A stretch of 64,000 bases of DNA from Micromonospora andamanensis (lineage in GTDB: Bacteria > Actinomycetota > Actinomycetes > Mycobacteriales > Micromonosporaceae): contig NZ_BOOZ01000002.1 of the NCBI RefSeq assembly GCF_016863495.1, forward strand, positions 62,001 to 126,000. The letters are read 5' to 3'. Positions within the stretch are counted from its first letter, which is position 1; each line of letters begins with the position of its first letter. Below, in pieces: positions 44,572 to 52,821 of the stretch. Position numbers and translations under genes: made by a program. Under the pieces are notes generated by a model, which worked only from the letters and a program-made list of their open reading frames with translations, ran no database searches and was not told where the DNA came from.

Positions 44572-45429
44572 TCAGAAGAGGGTGGTGGGCTCGACCGGGA
44601 TCGGGTCGGGCAGCGGCGCCAACCCGGGTACCCGGGCGCGTACCTCGTCATGGAACCGGCGGGCCAGGGTCGGCGCGTCGGCGTTGTCCGGGGTGTGGAT
44701 GAAGACGGTGGGCGACCGGCCCTGGTGCAGCCAGTCCACGGTCAGGTCCACCCACTGCCGCCAGCCCTCGACGGTGCGCTCCGGATCGTCGCGGCCGAGG
44801 TAACGGATGATCGGCCGGTCGGTGAGTGCCACCGTACGTGGCGGCATCCTGGGTTTCTTCGTCCACGCGTCGCGCTCGGCGTCGCTTGTCGGCGGCTCGG
44901 CGAAGAACACGGTGGTGTCGAACGGGATCCACTCGGCGTCGGTCTCGGCGAGCGTCGTCTCCAGCAGCCGGGTCGCGCGGGGGTCGGTGAAGAACGCCGG
45001 ATCGCGCACCTCCACGGCGGGTCGGTGGGCGGCGGGCAGGCGGCGCAGAAACCGGGCGAGCGTGGGTACGTCGTCCGGGCCGAAGGAGCCGGGCAACTGG
45101 ACCCAGAGGGCGTACGCCCGGGAGCCGAGTGGCTCGATCGCGTCGAGGAAGGCGCGCATCGGCCTGTCCACGTCGGTGAGGCGGCGTTCGTGGGTGACCA
45201 CCTTCGGCAGCTTGACCACGAAGCGGAAATCAGGGTCGGTCTGCTCCGCCCAGGAGGCGACCGTCTCGCGGGCCGGGGTGGCGTAGAAGGTGGTGTTGCC
45301 CTCGACCGCGTCGCACCAGCCGGCATAGTGCCGTAGCCGCTCCTGCGCCGACAGGGGATGGGGGAGCAGTCTGCCCTGCCACGACCGGTGGGTCCACATC
45401 GCACACCCGACGTGCAGTCGCATGGCCAC
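44572..45429 (-). CDS. DUF72-family protein (TIM barrel)
   Basis: 285 residues from GTG 45429, which is well spaced from GGAGG; ATG 45423 would remove two residues. LHVGCAMWTHRSWQGRLLP, YAGWCDAVEGNTTFYATPARETVASWAEQTDPDFRFVVKLPKVVTHERRL and WVQLPGSF are clear DUF72 signatures. The family has a xylose-isomerase-like barrel and is poorly characterised. Confidence 0.9.
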   Translation of the reverse strand: MAMRLHVGCAMWTHRSWQGRLLPHPLSAQERLRHYAGWCDAVEGNTTFYATPARETVASWAEQTDPDFRFVVKLPKVVTHERRLTDVDRPMRAFLDAIEPLGSRAYALWVQLPGSFGPDDVPTLARFLRRLPAAHRPAVEVRDPAFFTDPRATRLLETTLAETDAEWIPFDTTVFFAEPPTSDAERDAWTKKPRMPPRTVALTDRPIIRYLGRDDPERTVEGWRQWVDLTVDWLHQGRSPTVFIHTPDNADAPTLARRFHDEVRARVPGLAPLPDPIPVEPTTLF

Positions 45430-45573
45430 GCCGGCCCCTCCAGCCTCGGTACACCGCAGTCGTTCCCGCTGAGCGGCGGGCGATCGGACGTACCGTATCC
45501 GGAGGCCGGTTGCCGGACGGCGGGCGGGCGTCGGCACGAGCCCGGGCGGGTCGCCCGACGCCGCCCTGCGCCG

Positions 45574-46500
45574 TCACCGGCCGGGCTTGTCGCGTCCGAC
45601 GGCGCCGTCCGACGTGCGGTCGGCGATGAAGTCGAGGACGCGCCTGTTGACCAGCTCGGGACGCTCAAGCGAGAGACCGTGACCGGCACCGCGCACGAGC
45701 TCCGCCCGCACCGACGGAATCAGCGCCCGGGCCCGGGCCACCGCCTGCCGTGGTCGTAGCAGCGAACTGCGCTCGGCCACCAGGAGCAGCACCGGTACCC
45801 GGATCGCCCGCAGCTCGTCGTCGTCGAACCGGCGGGCGGCAGGACGACGGGTCCGCCAGTGCCGCGCGGCGATCATGACGGGGGCCAGTTGCTCGGCAGA
45901 CTCGATGAGCGCGTGGTTGGCCAGCCGGTGGGCGAACCAGGCCCGGGTGCGGCGCGGCGCCAACGTGGCCAGGGCACCCGCGAGGACGTTGGCGTAGAAC
46001 TTGACCGGGACCTTCTGGAGGCCGCCCGGGTCGAGCAGGGTGACCGACGCCAACCGGTCGGGTCGGTGCACGGCCACGGCCAGCGCCAGGAAGCCGCCGT
46101 ACGACATCCCGACCAGGTGCACGTCGCTCAGGTCGAGAGCGGCGAGCGTCTCGTCGAGCCAGGCGGCGCTCTCGGCCGAGCCCACCACCGGACGCCGTTG
46201 CACGCTGCGTCCCGGGTCGTCGATGGTGTCCAGTGCGTAGACCGGGTGGTGCTCGCCGAGCGCGGCGACCTGCGGATACCAGTTCGAGGAGTTGCCCTGG
46301 GCACCGTGCAGCAGCACCACAGGTGCGCCAGGCCCGGCACCGTGGCGGTGCACGTGGACGGTCCCGAAGCTCGTCTCGACGTCGAACTCCTGTCGGGGCT
46401 GCGGCCAGGACCGCATCGCCACGTCGTACGCCTGGAGGAATCTCTCTCGTGCCTGGTCGTTGACGAACCGTCCGACGCCGGGATCTCTGGTGGCTGTCAC
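45574..46500 (-). CDS. Alpha/beta-hydrolase under divergent TetR control
   Basis: 308 residues from GTG 46500 with GGGGAGG upstream; longer frames upstream cross the operator and the TetR gene. VVLLHGAQGNSSNWYPQVAAL is the oxyanion region, S133 lies in HLVGMSYGGFLALAVAV, and AGHGLSLERPELV has the catalytic His. No signal peptide. It shares the DSxRxVxRRPVVGSxEExAxWLxETLxAL-like lid pattern with the hydrolase at 41.6 kb. Substrate unknown. Confidence 0.9.
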   Translation of the reverse strand: MTATRDPGVGRFVNDQARERFLQAYDVAMRSWPQPRQEFDVETSFGTVHVHRHGAGPGAPVVLLHGAQGNSSNWYPQVAALGEHHPVYALDTIDDPGRSVQRRPVVGSAESAAWLDETLAALDLSDVHLVGMSYGGFLALAVAVHRPDRLASVTLLDPGGLQKVPVKFYANVLAGALATLAPRRTRAWFAHRLANHALIESAEQLAPVMIAARHWRTRRPAARRFDDDELRAIRVPVLLLVAERSSLLRPRQAVARARALIPSVRAELVRGAGHGLSLERPELVNRRVLDFIADRTSDGAVGRDKPGR

Positions 46501-46517
46501 CGGGCCTCCCCTCTGCG

Positions 46518-46556
46518 TTTTGATAGTACGACCGTACAGTACAGTCGTACCATCAA
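46518..46556. promoter_or_regulatory. 39-bp near-perfect inverted repeat, TetR operator
   Basis: An odd-length inverted repeat centred at 46537, with only two mismatched pairs. The outer arms are TTTGAT/ATCAAA, the middle arms GTACGAC/GTCGTAC and the inner arms GTAC/GTAC. It lies between the divergent hydrolase and TetR starts. Confidence 0.8.
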
Positions 46557-46569
46557 AGCGGGAAGGGTG

Positions 46570-47178
46570 ATGTGGCGCATGCCGAAGCTGGCCGACCACG
46601 AGGAACGGCGGGCCCTGATCGTCGCCGCGCTCCTGCGCATCGCGGCGAGTCGAGGTCTGCACGCCGCGAGCATGCGGACGGTCGCGGCCGAGGCGGGCGT
46701 CTCGGTCAGCACCGTGCAGTACTACTTCCACACCAAGGAGCAACTGCTCTTCGCGGGGCTGCAACACCAGGCCGAGGCGGTCGGCCGGCGGATCGACGCC
46801 GGGCTGGAGGCCAGCGCGACAGCCGGTGTCCGCGACCGCCTGTACGCCTGGTTGGTGCAGCTCATCCCCGTCGACGAGCAGCAACGCGCCTCGTACACCG
46901 TCTTCGCCGCCTACCACGCCCTGGCCCTGACCGATCCGGCGCTGGCCGAGCTCTCCTACACCCGAGGTTCCGGGGAGCTGGAAAACGTGCTCCGTGCGCT
47001 GCTGGCCGACGCGCAGCAGGCCGGTGAGCTTTCCTCGGCCCGGGACGTCGGCGCCGAGGCGGGCAACCTGCTGGCGCTGGCGACCGGCCTGGCCGACAGC
47101 GTGATGGCGAACATGCGCGGGGCGGAGGCTGCGATCGCCCTGTTGCACTATCAGCTGGACCAGTTGTTCGACGCCTGA
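46570..47178 (+). CDS. TetR-family repressor
   Basis: 202 residues. HTH: LRIAASRGLHAASMRTVAAEAGVSVSTVQYYFHTKEQLL (about 22-60), followed by the helical ligand domain. GGAAGGG lies before ATG 46570; ATG 46579 is an alternative with more typical spacing. Divergent from the hydrolase across a long inverted repeat, so very likely its repressor. Confidence 0.9.
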   Translation: MWRMPKLADHEERRALIVAALLRIAASRGLHAASMRTVAAEAGVSVSTVQYYFHTKEQLLFAGLQHQAEAVGRRIDAGLEASATAGVRDRLYAWLVQLIPVDEQQRASYTVFAAYHALALTDPALAELSYTRGSGELENVLRALLADAQQAGELSSARDVGAEAGNLLALATGLADSVMANMRGAEAAIALLHYQLDQLFDA

Positions 47179-47220
47179 CTCTCCGGTCGGCGGCGACGAG
47201 CAAGCCGCGTCTGCGGATGC

Positions 47221-47964
47221 TCAGCCGGCGGCGGTGCGGTCGACGGTGACGGAGGAGACGCCGCCGGCGGCGTCGATGTCGTAACGGTCCGTCGCGGAGT
47301 TCCACGCTGGCGGGGTGAAAGTCGTTCCGCCGGCCACCCCCGAGTGGGTGGTGCCGTCGACGGTGACCGAACCGGCGCCGCCACCGGCGCGTACCTGCAC
47401 GGGAGCGTCCCCGGCCAGGTGGACGACGACCTGGCTCGCCCCGCCGCCGAGCACTGTCCGCTGCGTCCCCTCCGGTGCGGGCAGCGTCAGTTCGATCCGG
47501 TTCGCGCCAGCGGTGAACTCGACGTCGCCGACCCGCGCGCCGCGCAGGTCGAGGTGCTGCTCCTTGGCCCCGCCGTTGAGTCGGACGTGCCAGCGGACCG
47601 ACTCGGCAAGCACCACCTCCACCACCGCCGGGCCGTCCCGGTCGGTGCCGCGCAGGCTGGTCAGCAGACTCCCGTCGGTGAGCGAGACCGCGGGCCGGAC
47701 GCTCGCGTCGCGGGGGGTGGACACCCGGTACGCGTCCGCGCCGAGGTCGGCGGTGCCCATCCGGACCACGTCGGCGCCGTCGAGCAGCACGAAGGTGGCC
47801 TCCCGCAGGTCGCCGGCGGCGCCGGTGACGACGTGTCCGTCGCGGCCGTCACCCCGGACCGTCACCCACGTCCAGGTGGCCACCACCACGACCACCACGA
47901 CCAGCAGGATCGCCCCGAGCCACCACCACAACCGCCGCCCGCCGGCCGTCTGAGCGTTCTCCAC
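47221..47964 (-). CDS. Membrane-anchored protein with DUF4097-like beta domain
   Basis: 247 residues: a membrane helix at about 10-35 (LWWWLGAILLVVVVVVVATW) and a beta-helical outside domain rich in Gly, Val and Asp (GDGRDGHVVTGAAGDLREA, LRGARVGDVEFTAGANRIELTLP, VTVDGTTHSGVAGG), like adhesin-type DUF4097/DUF2154 domains. Function unknown. Confidence 0.7.
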   Translation of the reverse strand: MENAQTAGGRRLWWWLGAILLVVVVVVVATWTWVTVRGDGRDGHVVTGAAGDLREATFVLLDGADVVRMGTADLGADAYRVSTPRDASVRPAVSLTDGSLLTSLRGTDRDGPAVVEVVLAESVRWHVRLNGGAKEQHLDLRGARVGDVEFTAGANRIELTLPAPEGTQRTVLGGGASQVVVHLAGDAPVQVRAGGGAGSVTVDGTTHSGVAGGTTFTPPAWNSATDRYDIDAAGGVSSVTVDRTAAG

Positions 47965-48049
47965 GTCGCCTCCCGTACATCGATGACCGCACGGGTTACT
48001 ACCCGCCTGTCACCGACTCTTACGCGCGGCACGCCCGGCGGGCTCACCG

Positions 48050-48084
48050 CGGGCAGCGCCCGACGTGCTTGCGGGCGCTGCCCG
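48050..48084. terminator. Hairpin between GH16 end and upstream gene
   Basis: CGGGCAGCGCCCG (48050-48062) pairs with CGGGCGCTGCCCG (48072-48084) around a 9-base loop, just past the stop of the GH16 gene on the minus strand. Confidence 0.7.
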
Positions 48085-48120
48085 GTTCCCGCGCCGAGCC
48101 GGGTCTGGTGGCGGGTGACG

Positions 48121-49368
48121 TCAGGCTCGGGACCACTTCTGGTTGGGCGTGCCGGCGCAGTCCCACAGTTGCAGCCGGCCGCCGTTGTTCGGGTTGTTGT
48201 CGCGGACGTCGACGCAGCGGTTCGCGTTGAGGTTGACCAGGTCACCGGCGGCGTTGAGGGTGAACCGTTGCGCCGGGTTGCCGTTGCAGGTGACCAGGTT
48301 GACCTCGGTGCCGTTGGCGGTGCCGGCCCAGGCCGGGTCCATGCACTTGCCCATCGCCCGGATGGTGCCGTCGGCGGCGAAGGTCCAGGCCTGGGCGGCA
48401 GTGGTGTTGCAGTCCCAGATCTGCAACGGCGCTCCGTCGACCGGGTTCGCGCTGGGAATGTCGATACACCTGCCGCTCTGCTGCCCCCGGATCCGGGTGG
48501 TGCCGGTGTTGCCGTCCGGGACGTAGCTGGAGACCCGCACGTAGTCGACGAGCATCTGCTGCGGGAACTGGGTGCTGCCGTCGGGGTAGCCGGGCCAGTT
48601 ACCGCCGACCGCCACGTTGAGGATCATGAAGAACGGGTGGTCGAAGACCCAGCGGTTGCCGCCGAGTCGGCTCGGGTCGACCCGGAAGAACTCCGATCCG
48701 TCGAGGTACCAGCGGATGATGTTCGGCTCCCAGTCCACCCGGTAGGTGTGGAAGGTGTCCGCCAGCGGCTGCCCGATGGTGCGGCTGCCGGTGATCCCGC
48801 CACCGCCGGAGTAGCCCGGCCCGTGGATGGTGCCGTGCACGGTGTTCGGTTCCCGCCCGACGTTCTCCATGATGTCGATCTCGCCGGAGGCCGGCCAGCC
48901 GACGTTGCCGAAGTCGTTGCCGAGCATCCAGAACGCCGGCCAGATGCCCTGACCTCGGGGGATCTTGATGCGCGCCTCGAACCGGCCGTACGCCTGACTG
49001 AAGGTGGCCGCGGTCAGCAGCCGGGCCGAGGTGTACTCACACCGACCGTAGTGGCACTGGTAGTTGGCCGGGTTCTCCCGGCGGGCGGTGATGACCAGGT
49101 TGCCCTGCCCGTCGTGCACCGCGTTGCTCGTGCTGTTCGTGTAGTACTGCCGTTCGTTGTTGCCCCAGCCGTGACCGCCGATGTCGAAGCGCCACTTGGA
49201 CTGGTCGACGGGGGTGCCGGCCGGCGAGTTGAACTCGTCCTGCCAGGTGATTCCGCCGATCGCGGCGGCGGCCGGTGCGGTCTGCACGGGTAGCAGGAGT
49301 GCGCTGGCCACGAGGGCCGCGCTCAGGGCGGCGGCTGCCCGCCGGAGGCTGCGGGAGATGGCGTACAC
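48121..49368 (-). CDS. Secreted GH16 beta-glucanase with CBM13
   Basis: 415 residues. Signal peptide ending APAAAA; GH16 jelly roll with ITWQDEFNS, the ExDxxE catalytic strand GEIDIMEN (nucleophile E163, D165, acid/base E168) and WPAFWMLGND. The long strand with the extra residue before the second Glu is typical of laminarinases. The C-terminal ~125 residues are a CBM13 (GRCIDIPSANPVDG, GKCMDPAWAGTANG, NRCVDVRDNNPNNG). Likely cuts beta-1,3-glucan outside the cell. Confidence 0.96.
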   Translation of the reverse strand: MYAISRSLRRAAAALSAALVASALLLPVQTAPAAAAIGGITWQDEFNSPAGTPVDQSKWRFDIGGHGWGNNERQYYTNSTSNAVHDGQGNLVITARRENPANYQCHYGRCEYTSARLLTAATFSQAYGRFEARIKIPRGQGIWPAFWMLGNDFGNVGWPASGEIDIMENVGREPNTVHGTIHGPGYSGGGGITGSRTIGQPLADTFHTYRVDWEPNIIRWYLDGSEFFRVDPSRLGGNRWVFDHPFFMILNVAVGGNWPGYPDGSTQFPQQMLVDYVRVSSYVPDGNTGTTRIRGQQSGRCIDIPSANPVDGAPLQIWDCNTTAAQAWTFAADGTIRAMGKCMDPAWAGTANGTEVNLVTCNGNPAQRFTLNAAGDLVNLNANRCVDVRDNNPNNGGRLQLWDCAGTPNQKWSRA

Positions 49369-49418
49369 GATGGGATCTCCTCGGGGGTGGAGGGACGGCT
49401 GCGCTGGCGAGGCGGGGG

Positions 49419-49434
49419 TGGAGAGCGCTCTCCA
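49419..49434. promoter_or_regulatory. LacI/CebR-type operator upstream of the GH16 gene
   Basis: TGGAGAGCGCTCTCCA, a perfect 16-bp palindrome 50 bases before the start. Same AGCGCT core as the operators at 28365, 29054 and 39993. Confidence 0.75.
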
Positions 49435-49513
49435 AATCCGAGTCTGTCGATTTCGACAAGATTAGTCAAGGTTGTTAACAGCGATCATCGGCCGGCGCTG
49501 GCGCGACGGTGAT

Positions 49514-49560
49514 CGTCAACCTCCGGTTGACGGACGGGAATCGTCAACCTAGAGTTGACG
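49514..49560 (+). promoter_or_regulatory. Promoter with two operators for the Clp-N/HTH gene
   Basis: -35 TTGACG (49527-49532), 17-base spacer, -10 TAGAGT (49550-49555), then 6 bases to ATG 49562, so the mRNA is probably leaderless. Two inverted repeats overlap the boxes exactly: CGTCAACCTCCGGTTGACG (49514-49532) over the -35 and CGTCAACCTAGAGTTGACG (49542-49560) over the -10 and start. Confidence 0.75.
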
Positions 49561-49561
49561 C

Positions 49562-50275
49562 ATGACTGAACCCGTCCAGATGAACAACCCGGTCCGACTC
49601 GACGATCTGATCCAGGCCATCAAGCAGGCTCACTCCGACGCGCTCGACCAGCTCTCCGACGCGGTGATCGTGGCCGACCACATCGGTGAGGTCGCCGACC
49701 ACCTGATCGGCCACTTCGTGGACCAGGCCCGCCGCTCCGGGGCGTCCTGGACCGAGATCGGTCGCAGCATGGGGGTGAGCAAGCAGGCCGCCCAGAAGCG
49801 CTTCGTGGCCTCGGCGTTGGATCCGCAGGAAGGCTTCCAGCGGTTCACCCCACGCGCCCGCAACGTGGTGATGGCCTCGCAGAACGAGGCGAAGGCCGCC
49901 GGTAACGCCGAGATCTCCCCGGCGCACCTGGTGCTCGGCCTGCTGGCCGAGCCGGAGGCGCTCGCCGCCCGGGCGTTGGCTGCCAGCGGTGTGTCGGTGG
50001 AAGCCGTGCGCGAGGCCGCCACGGCGGCGCTGCCGCCATCCTCGGACAAGGTCCCGGACCTGATCCCGTACGACGCCGCCGGCAAGAAGGCCCTGGAGCT
50101 GACCTTCCGTGAGGCGCTGCGGCTCGGGCACAACTACATCGGCACCGAGCACATCCTGCTGGCCCTGCTGGAGCAGGAGAACGGCGAGGGCGTGCTCACC
50201 GGCCTCGGTGTGGACAAGGCCGCCACCGAGGCGAACATCGCGGCGGCCCTGGCCAAACTGCGGACTTTCGAGTAG
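49562..50275 (+). CDS. Clp N-terminal-domain protein with HTH, probable autoregulator
   Basis: 237 residues. Residues 61-81 (ASWTEIGRSMGVSKQAAQKRF) form a helix-turn-helix. Residues 93-237 carry both repeats of a Clp N domain (FTPRARNVVMASQNEAKAAGNAEISPAHLVLGLL and LELTFREALRLGHNYIGTEHILLALLEQ). There is no AAA+ module, so it is not an unfoldase. Such proteins may sense or bind ClpC substrates or adaptors while controlling genes. The promoter's paired inverted repeats suggest it represses itself. Confidence 0.88.
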   Translation: MTEPVQMNNPVRLDDLIQAIKQAHSDALDQLSDAVIVADHIGEVADHLIGHFVDQARRSGASWTEIGRSMGVSKQAAQKRFVASALDPQEGFQRFTPRARNVVMASQNEAKAAGNAEISPAHLVLGLLAEPEALAARALAASGVSVEAVREAATAALPPSSDKVPDLIPYDAAGKKALELTFREALRLGHNYIGTEHILLALLEQENGEGVLTGLGVDKAATEANIAAALAKLRTFE

Positions 50276-50279
50276 CCGA

Positions 50280-50798
50280 TCAGGACTCGACGGGGAAGCC
50301 GTACCGGGCGGCGTGCTCCGGATCGGCCGGGTCGATCTGGCGTAGCCCGGCGTCGGCGAGGCGCTTGTTCACCTCGTCGAGTCGTTCCCGCACCAGCCGG
50401 CCCTCCTCCTCGGTGACCCGCCCCCGGTGCGGCCGGCCCGCATGCTCGATGGTGCCGTAGTCGATCTTCTCGGCGCCGCGGCGGGTCTTCGGCGGGCGGA
50501 CCCGCTCCGCGGTCTTCAGCAACTGCGCCATCGGCACGTCGGTGGCCATCGCGTCGAACTCGCTGGCGGTCAGCACCACCCGCCGCGGCTCGCCGTGGCC
50601 GTGCCGGTCGTGGATCTCGACCACCGCCACGTCAAGCGCCGCGTCGTCGATGCTCTCCACCTCCACCGGGGTGGCGTCCAGTTGCACGGGCCCGGCCACC
50701 AGGTCAGGGTGCTCCAGCACGACGACGCGGACGGCCTCGTCGTCGGCACCCAGCACCGTGCCGCTGAAGTCGGAGACGTGGATCGTCTTCTTGCCCAT
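50280..50798 (-). CDS. Hypothetical protein
   Basis: 172 residues, acidic, with no signal peptide or membrane segment. The N-terminus is MGKKTIHVSDFSGTVL; the middle (VEIHDRHGHGEPRRVVLTASEFDAMA) is beta-rich, and the last third (RVTEEEGRLVRERLDEVNKRLADAG) is helical and charged. No family recognised. It is convergent with the Clp-N/HTH gene, 4 bases apart. Confidence 0.7.
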   Translation of the reverse strand: MGKKTIHVSDFSGTVLGADDEAVRVVVLEHPDLVAGPVQLDATPVEVESIDDAALDVAVVEIHDRHGHGEPRRVVLTASEFDAMATDVPMAQLLKTAERVRPPKTRRGAEKIDYGTIEHAGRPHRGRVTEEEGRLVRERLDEVNKRLADAGLRQIDPADPEHAARYGFPVES

Positions 50799-50884
50799 GG
50801 ATGTGCCAGCTCCTGTCGTGACCCGTCGAAGGACCAGCAGACGTTACCCGACAGGTGTGCGAAAGCGCGCGCTGGCTCGCCGCG

Positions 50885-51304
50885 CTAGAGACTTCCTCGG
50901 CGCGCCACCCACTCGGTCGGCTGACCGGTGATCGCGGCTATCCGGTCGTAGTCGGCGTCGTAGTGCAGCACTGTCGCGCCGTGCACCTCCGCGGTCGCCG
51001 CGATCACCAGATCGGGTAGCCGGAAGTTGCGGTGCTGGCTGTCCGCCGCGAGCATGCGGTGCACCGCGAGAGCACGGTCCATCGCCTCGGCCGTCACATC
51101 CATCCATCGGTGGCCGCGCAATGCCTGCCACAGGATCTCGTATCCCTTCGGGTGGGGAGCGTTGTTGAGAAACTCGAGAGCGGCCATGTGGCAGGCCGCC
51201 AGCCGCCCCTCGGCCAGCAGCGTCTCGAACCGGCGTCGGACGGCCGGGTGCCTCCCCTGAAGCACGAAGACCGAGGTGTCGGCGAGGTAGACAGCTCCCG
51301 CCAT
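50885..51304 (-). CDS. vapC: VapC-type PIN-domain toxin
   Basis: 139 residues. PIN-domain acids are visible: D9 in YLADTSVF, a Glu in MAALEFLNN, LPDLVIAATAEVHG and HYDADYDRIA. VapC toxins are RNases held in check by VapB. ATG 51304 overlaps the stop of the upstream antitoxin (TGATG); GTG 51307 is an alternative. Confidence 0.88.
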   Translation of the reverse strand: MAGAVYLADTSVFVLQGRHPAVRRRFETLLAEGRLAACHMAALEFLNNAPHPKGYEILWQALRGHRWMDVTAEAMDRALAVHRMLAADSQHRNFRLPDLVIAATAEVHGATVLHYDADYDRIAAITGQPTEWVARRGSL

Positions 51305-51558
51305 CACGCGGCCTCGACGTCACGAGCATCCTCGACGAGTCGACCGAGATCCCGGCCGCCGCCGTAGTGCCACCCCTCGCCGGAGCCGGTGAAGTCCATC
51401 TCGACCTGATCGAACGCGGCGACTATTTCCCGCGCCTGGCGGCGCAGGGCGAAGGCGTGCAGGGCGGCGTTGATGGTCGCCACCTTGGTGTCGGTGCCGA
51501 GCACCTCCCGGGCGGCCTCAAGCCACTCGTCGTTGACGTCCACGGTGATGCGTGTCAT
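51304..51558 (-). CDS. vapB: VapB-type antitoxin
   Basis: 84 residues from ATG 51558. MTRITVDVNDEWLEAAREVLGTDTKVATINAALHAFALRRQARE is a ribbon-helix-helix VapB N-terminus; the C-terminal part (FTGSGEGWHYGGGRDLG) would wrap the toxin. Translationally coupled to VapC. Confidence 0.88.
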   Translation of the reverse strand: MTRITVDVNDEWLEAAREVLGTDTKVATINAALHAFALRRQAREIVAAFDQVEMDFTGSGEGWHYGGGRDLGRLVEDARDVEAA

Positions 51559-51621
51559 GTGCCGAATCGTACATTCAACTCCCATGCATCGACGCACCAA
51601 GTTCGCAGCCGAGTTGGTGCG

Positions 51622-51810
51622 TCATTGGGGGTTCAGGTGGTGACGTACGGCACCGGCCGGCAGGCTGTTCAGCTCGCACCAGGAGAGCGCGCCGGGAAGG
51701 GTGCGGTGACCCTGGTACGGAGCCTGAGCCGGGAACCGGCCTGTGGCTCCGAGGCCGCGCCAGGCGCACCCGGTGTCCTGCTGATAACGGTCCTGCGGCT
51801 GTTTCGGCAT
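51622..51810 (-). CDS. Possible small protein, unknown
   Basis: 62 residues from ATG 51810, with GGTGGGGG upstream. MPKQPQDRYQQDTG then WRGLGATGRF and LPGALSWCELNSLPAGAVRHHL have a protein-like look, but no domain is known to me. The remainder of 51559-51965 shows no gene; near 51868 it holds a short TCGATCGATCG run. Confidence 0.35.
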   Translation of the reverse strand: MPKQPQDRYQQDTGCAWRGLGATGRFPAQAPYQGHRTLPGALSWCELNSLPAGAVRHHLNPQ

Positions 51811-51965
51811 ACCCCCACCGTTCCAAAGAAAGTTGTCCATGTATGGAAATGGATATGACGGTCGATCGATCGTTAAGGTTCCCCGGATCACCCCCACCTA
51901 CCCGCCGAACTCACCGCGCCGTCGTACGGTGAGCGGCGTCGGCGGTGACGGACCCGGAGGTGTTG

Positions 51966-52625
51966 ATGCTCGACCGGCGGCTCCACCTGCACCTGGCGAC
52001 CTGGCTGGGACAGTGGCCGGCCGGCCCGGGCCTGCACGTGGTCGGGTCCGGGCGGCGCACCGGACCCGCCTGGGACGGCCGGCCGCGTCCTGCCATCGCG
52101 GTTCACGCCGGAGGCAGCGGCGTGCTCTCCGTGGCACCCGACCGGGTGGCGGCCGTGCGCGACCTGGCGCGCCATCCGGATGGTCTGCTGAGCGCCCTGC
52201 CCTCGGCTGTCGGATATCCCGGCTGGGCGGTGCACGACGACGTGTTTCGGTGGAGTGTGACGCCGACGGCGCTGCCGGAGGTCGGTGAATGGGTACCGCC
52301 CACCACCGCTGGTCTGCCCTCCTGGCTGCGCCTGTTCGACAGGTCGGTGCTCATCGTGCGCGACCACCGGGGCCGCTACCTGGCCGGCGTCGGGATCAAG
52401 CGGCATGACCGGCACGGACACGAGTTGGCGGTGGGCACCGTCCCGGCGGCCCGGGGGCGCGGCCTGGCCCGGCGTCTGGTGGCCCAGGCCGCCCGTCGGG
52501 TGCTCGACGACGGTGCGGTGCCCACCTATCTGCACGACCGGCGCAACGGCGCCTCGGCGCGGGTCGCGGAGGCGGCCGGCTTCCCCGACCGTGGCTGGCG
52601 GTCCTACGGCGTCTACCCGAGCTGA
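51966..52625 (+). CDS. GNAT-family acetyltransferase
   Basis: 219 residues from ATG 51966, 5 bases after GGAGG; GTG 51945 is an alternative. The C-terminal GNAT core shows VGTVPAARGRGLARRLVAQAARRVLDDG (acetyl-CoA P-loop RGRGLA) and LHDRRNGASARVAEAAGFPDRGW. The N-terminal half is divergent, as in many actinobacterial GNATs. Substrate unknown. Confidence 0.85.
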   Translation: MLDRRLHLHLATWLGQWPAGPGLHVVGSGRRTGPAWDGRPRPAIAVHAGGSGVLSVAPDRVAAVRDLARHPDGLLSALPSAVGYPGWAVHDDVFRWSVTPTALPEVGEWVPPTTAGLPSWLRLFDRSVLIVRDHRGRYLAGVGIKRHDRHGHELAVGTVPAARGRGLARRLVAQAARRVLDDGAVPTYLHDRRNGASARVAEAAGFPDRGWRSYGVYPS

Positions 52626-52642
52626 CCGCTCACCGGCAGGGC

Positions 52643-52678
52643 GCGGACCGTGGATCCCGGGCCGGATCCACGGTCCGC
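52643..52678. terminator. Bidirectional terminator between GNAT and TetR genes
   Basis: Perfect 15-bp stem (GCGGACCGTGGATCC), 6-base loop, 17 bases after the GNAT stop and before the convergent TetR gene end. Confidence 0.75.
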
Positions 52679-52821
52679 AGCCTCCCCCCAGGTCCGCGTG
52701 AAGCTCCAGTGCCGATCACGCTACGTATCGAGAACCCGCTCGGCAAGCCGCCGCCACTGTCTCGTTGCTGTCCAATTGTGGACTTGACCTGCGGATAAGC
52801 GTGTCGCTCGGTCCGCTTCGG

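Noticed and set aside
45859..46569. N-terminal extension of the second TetR protein
   Set aside because: The open frame upstream of 46570 is the antisense of the hydrolase gene and crosses the operator.
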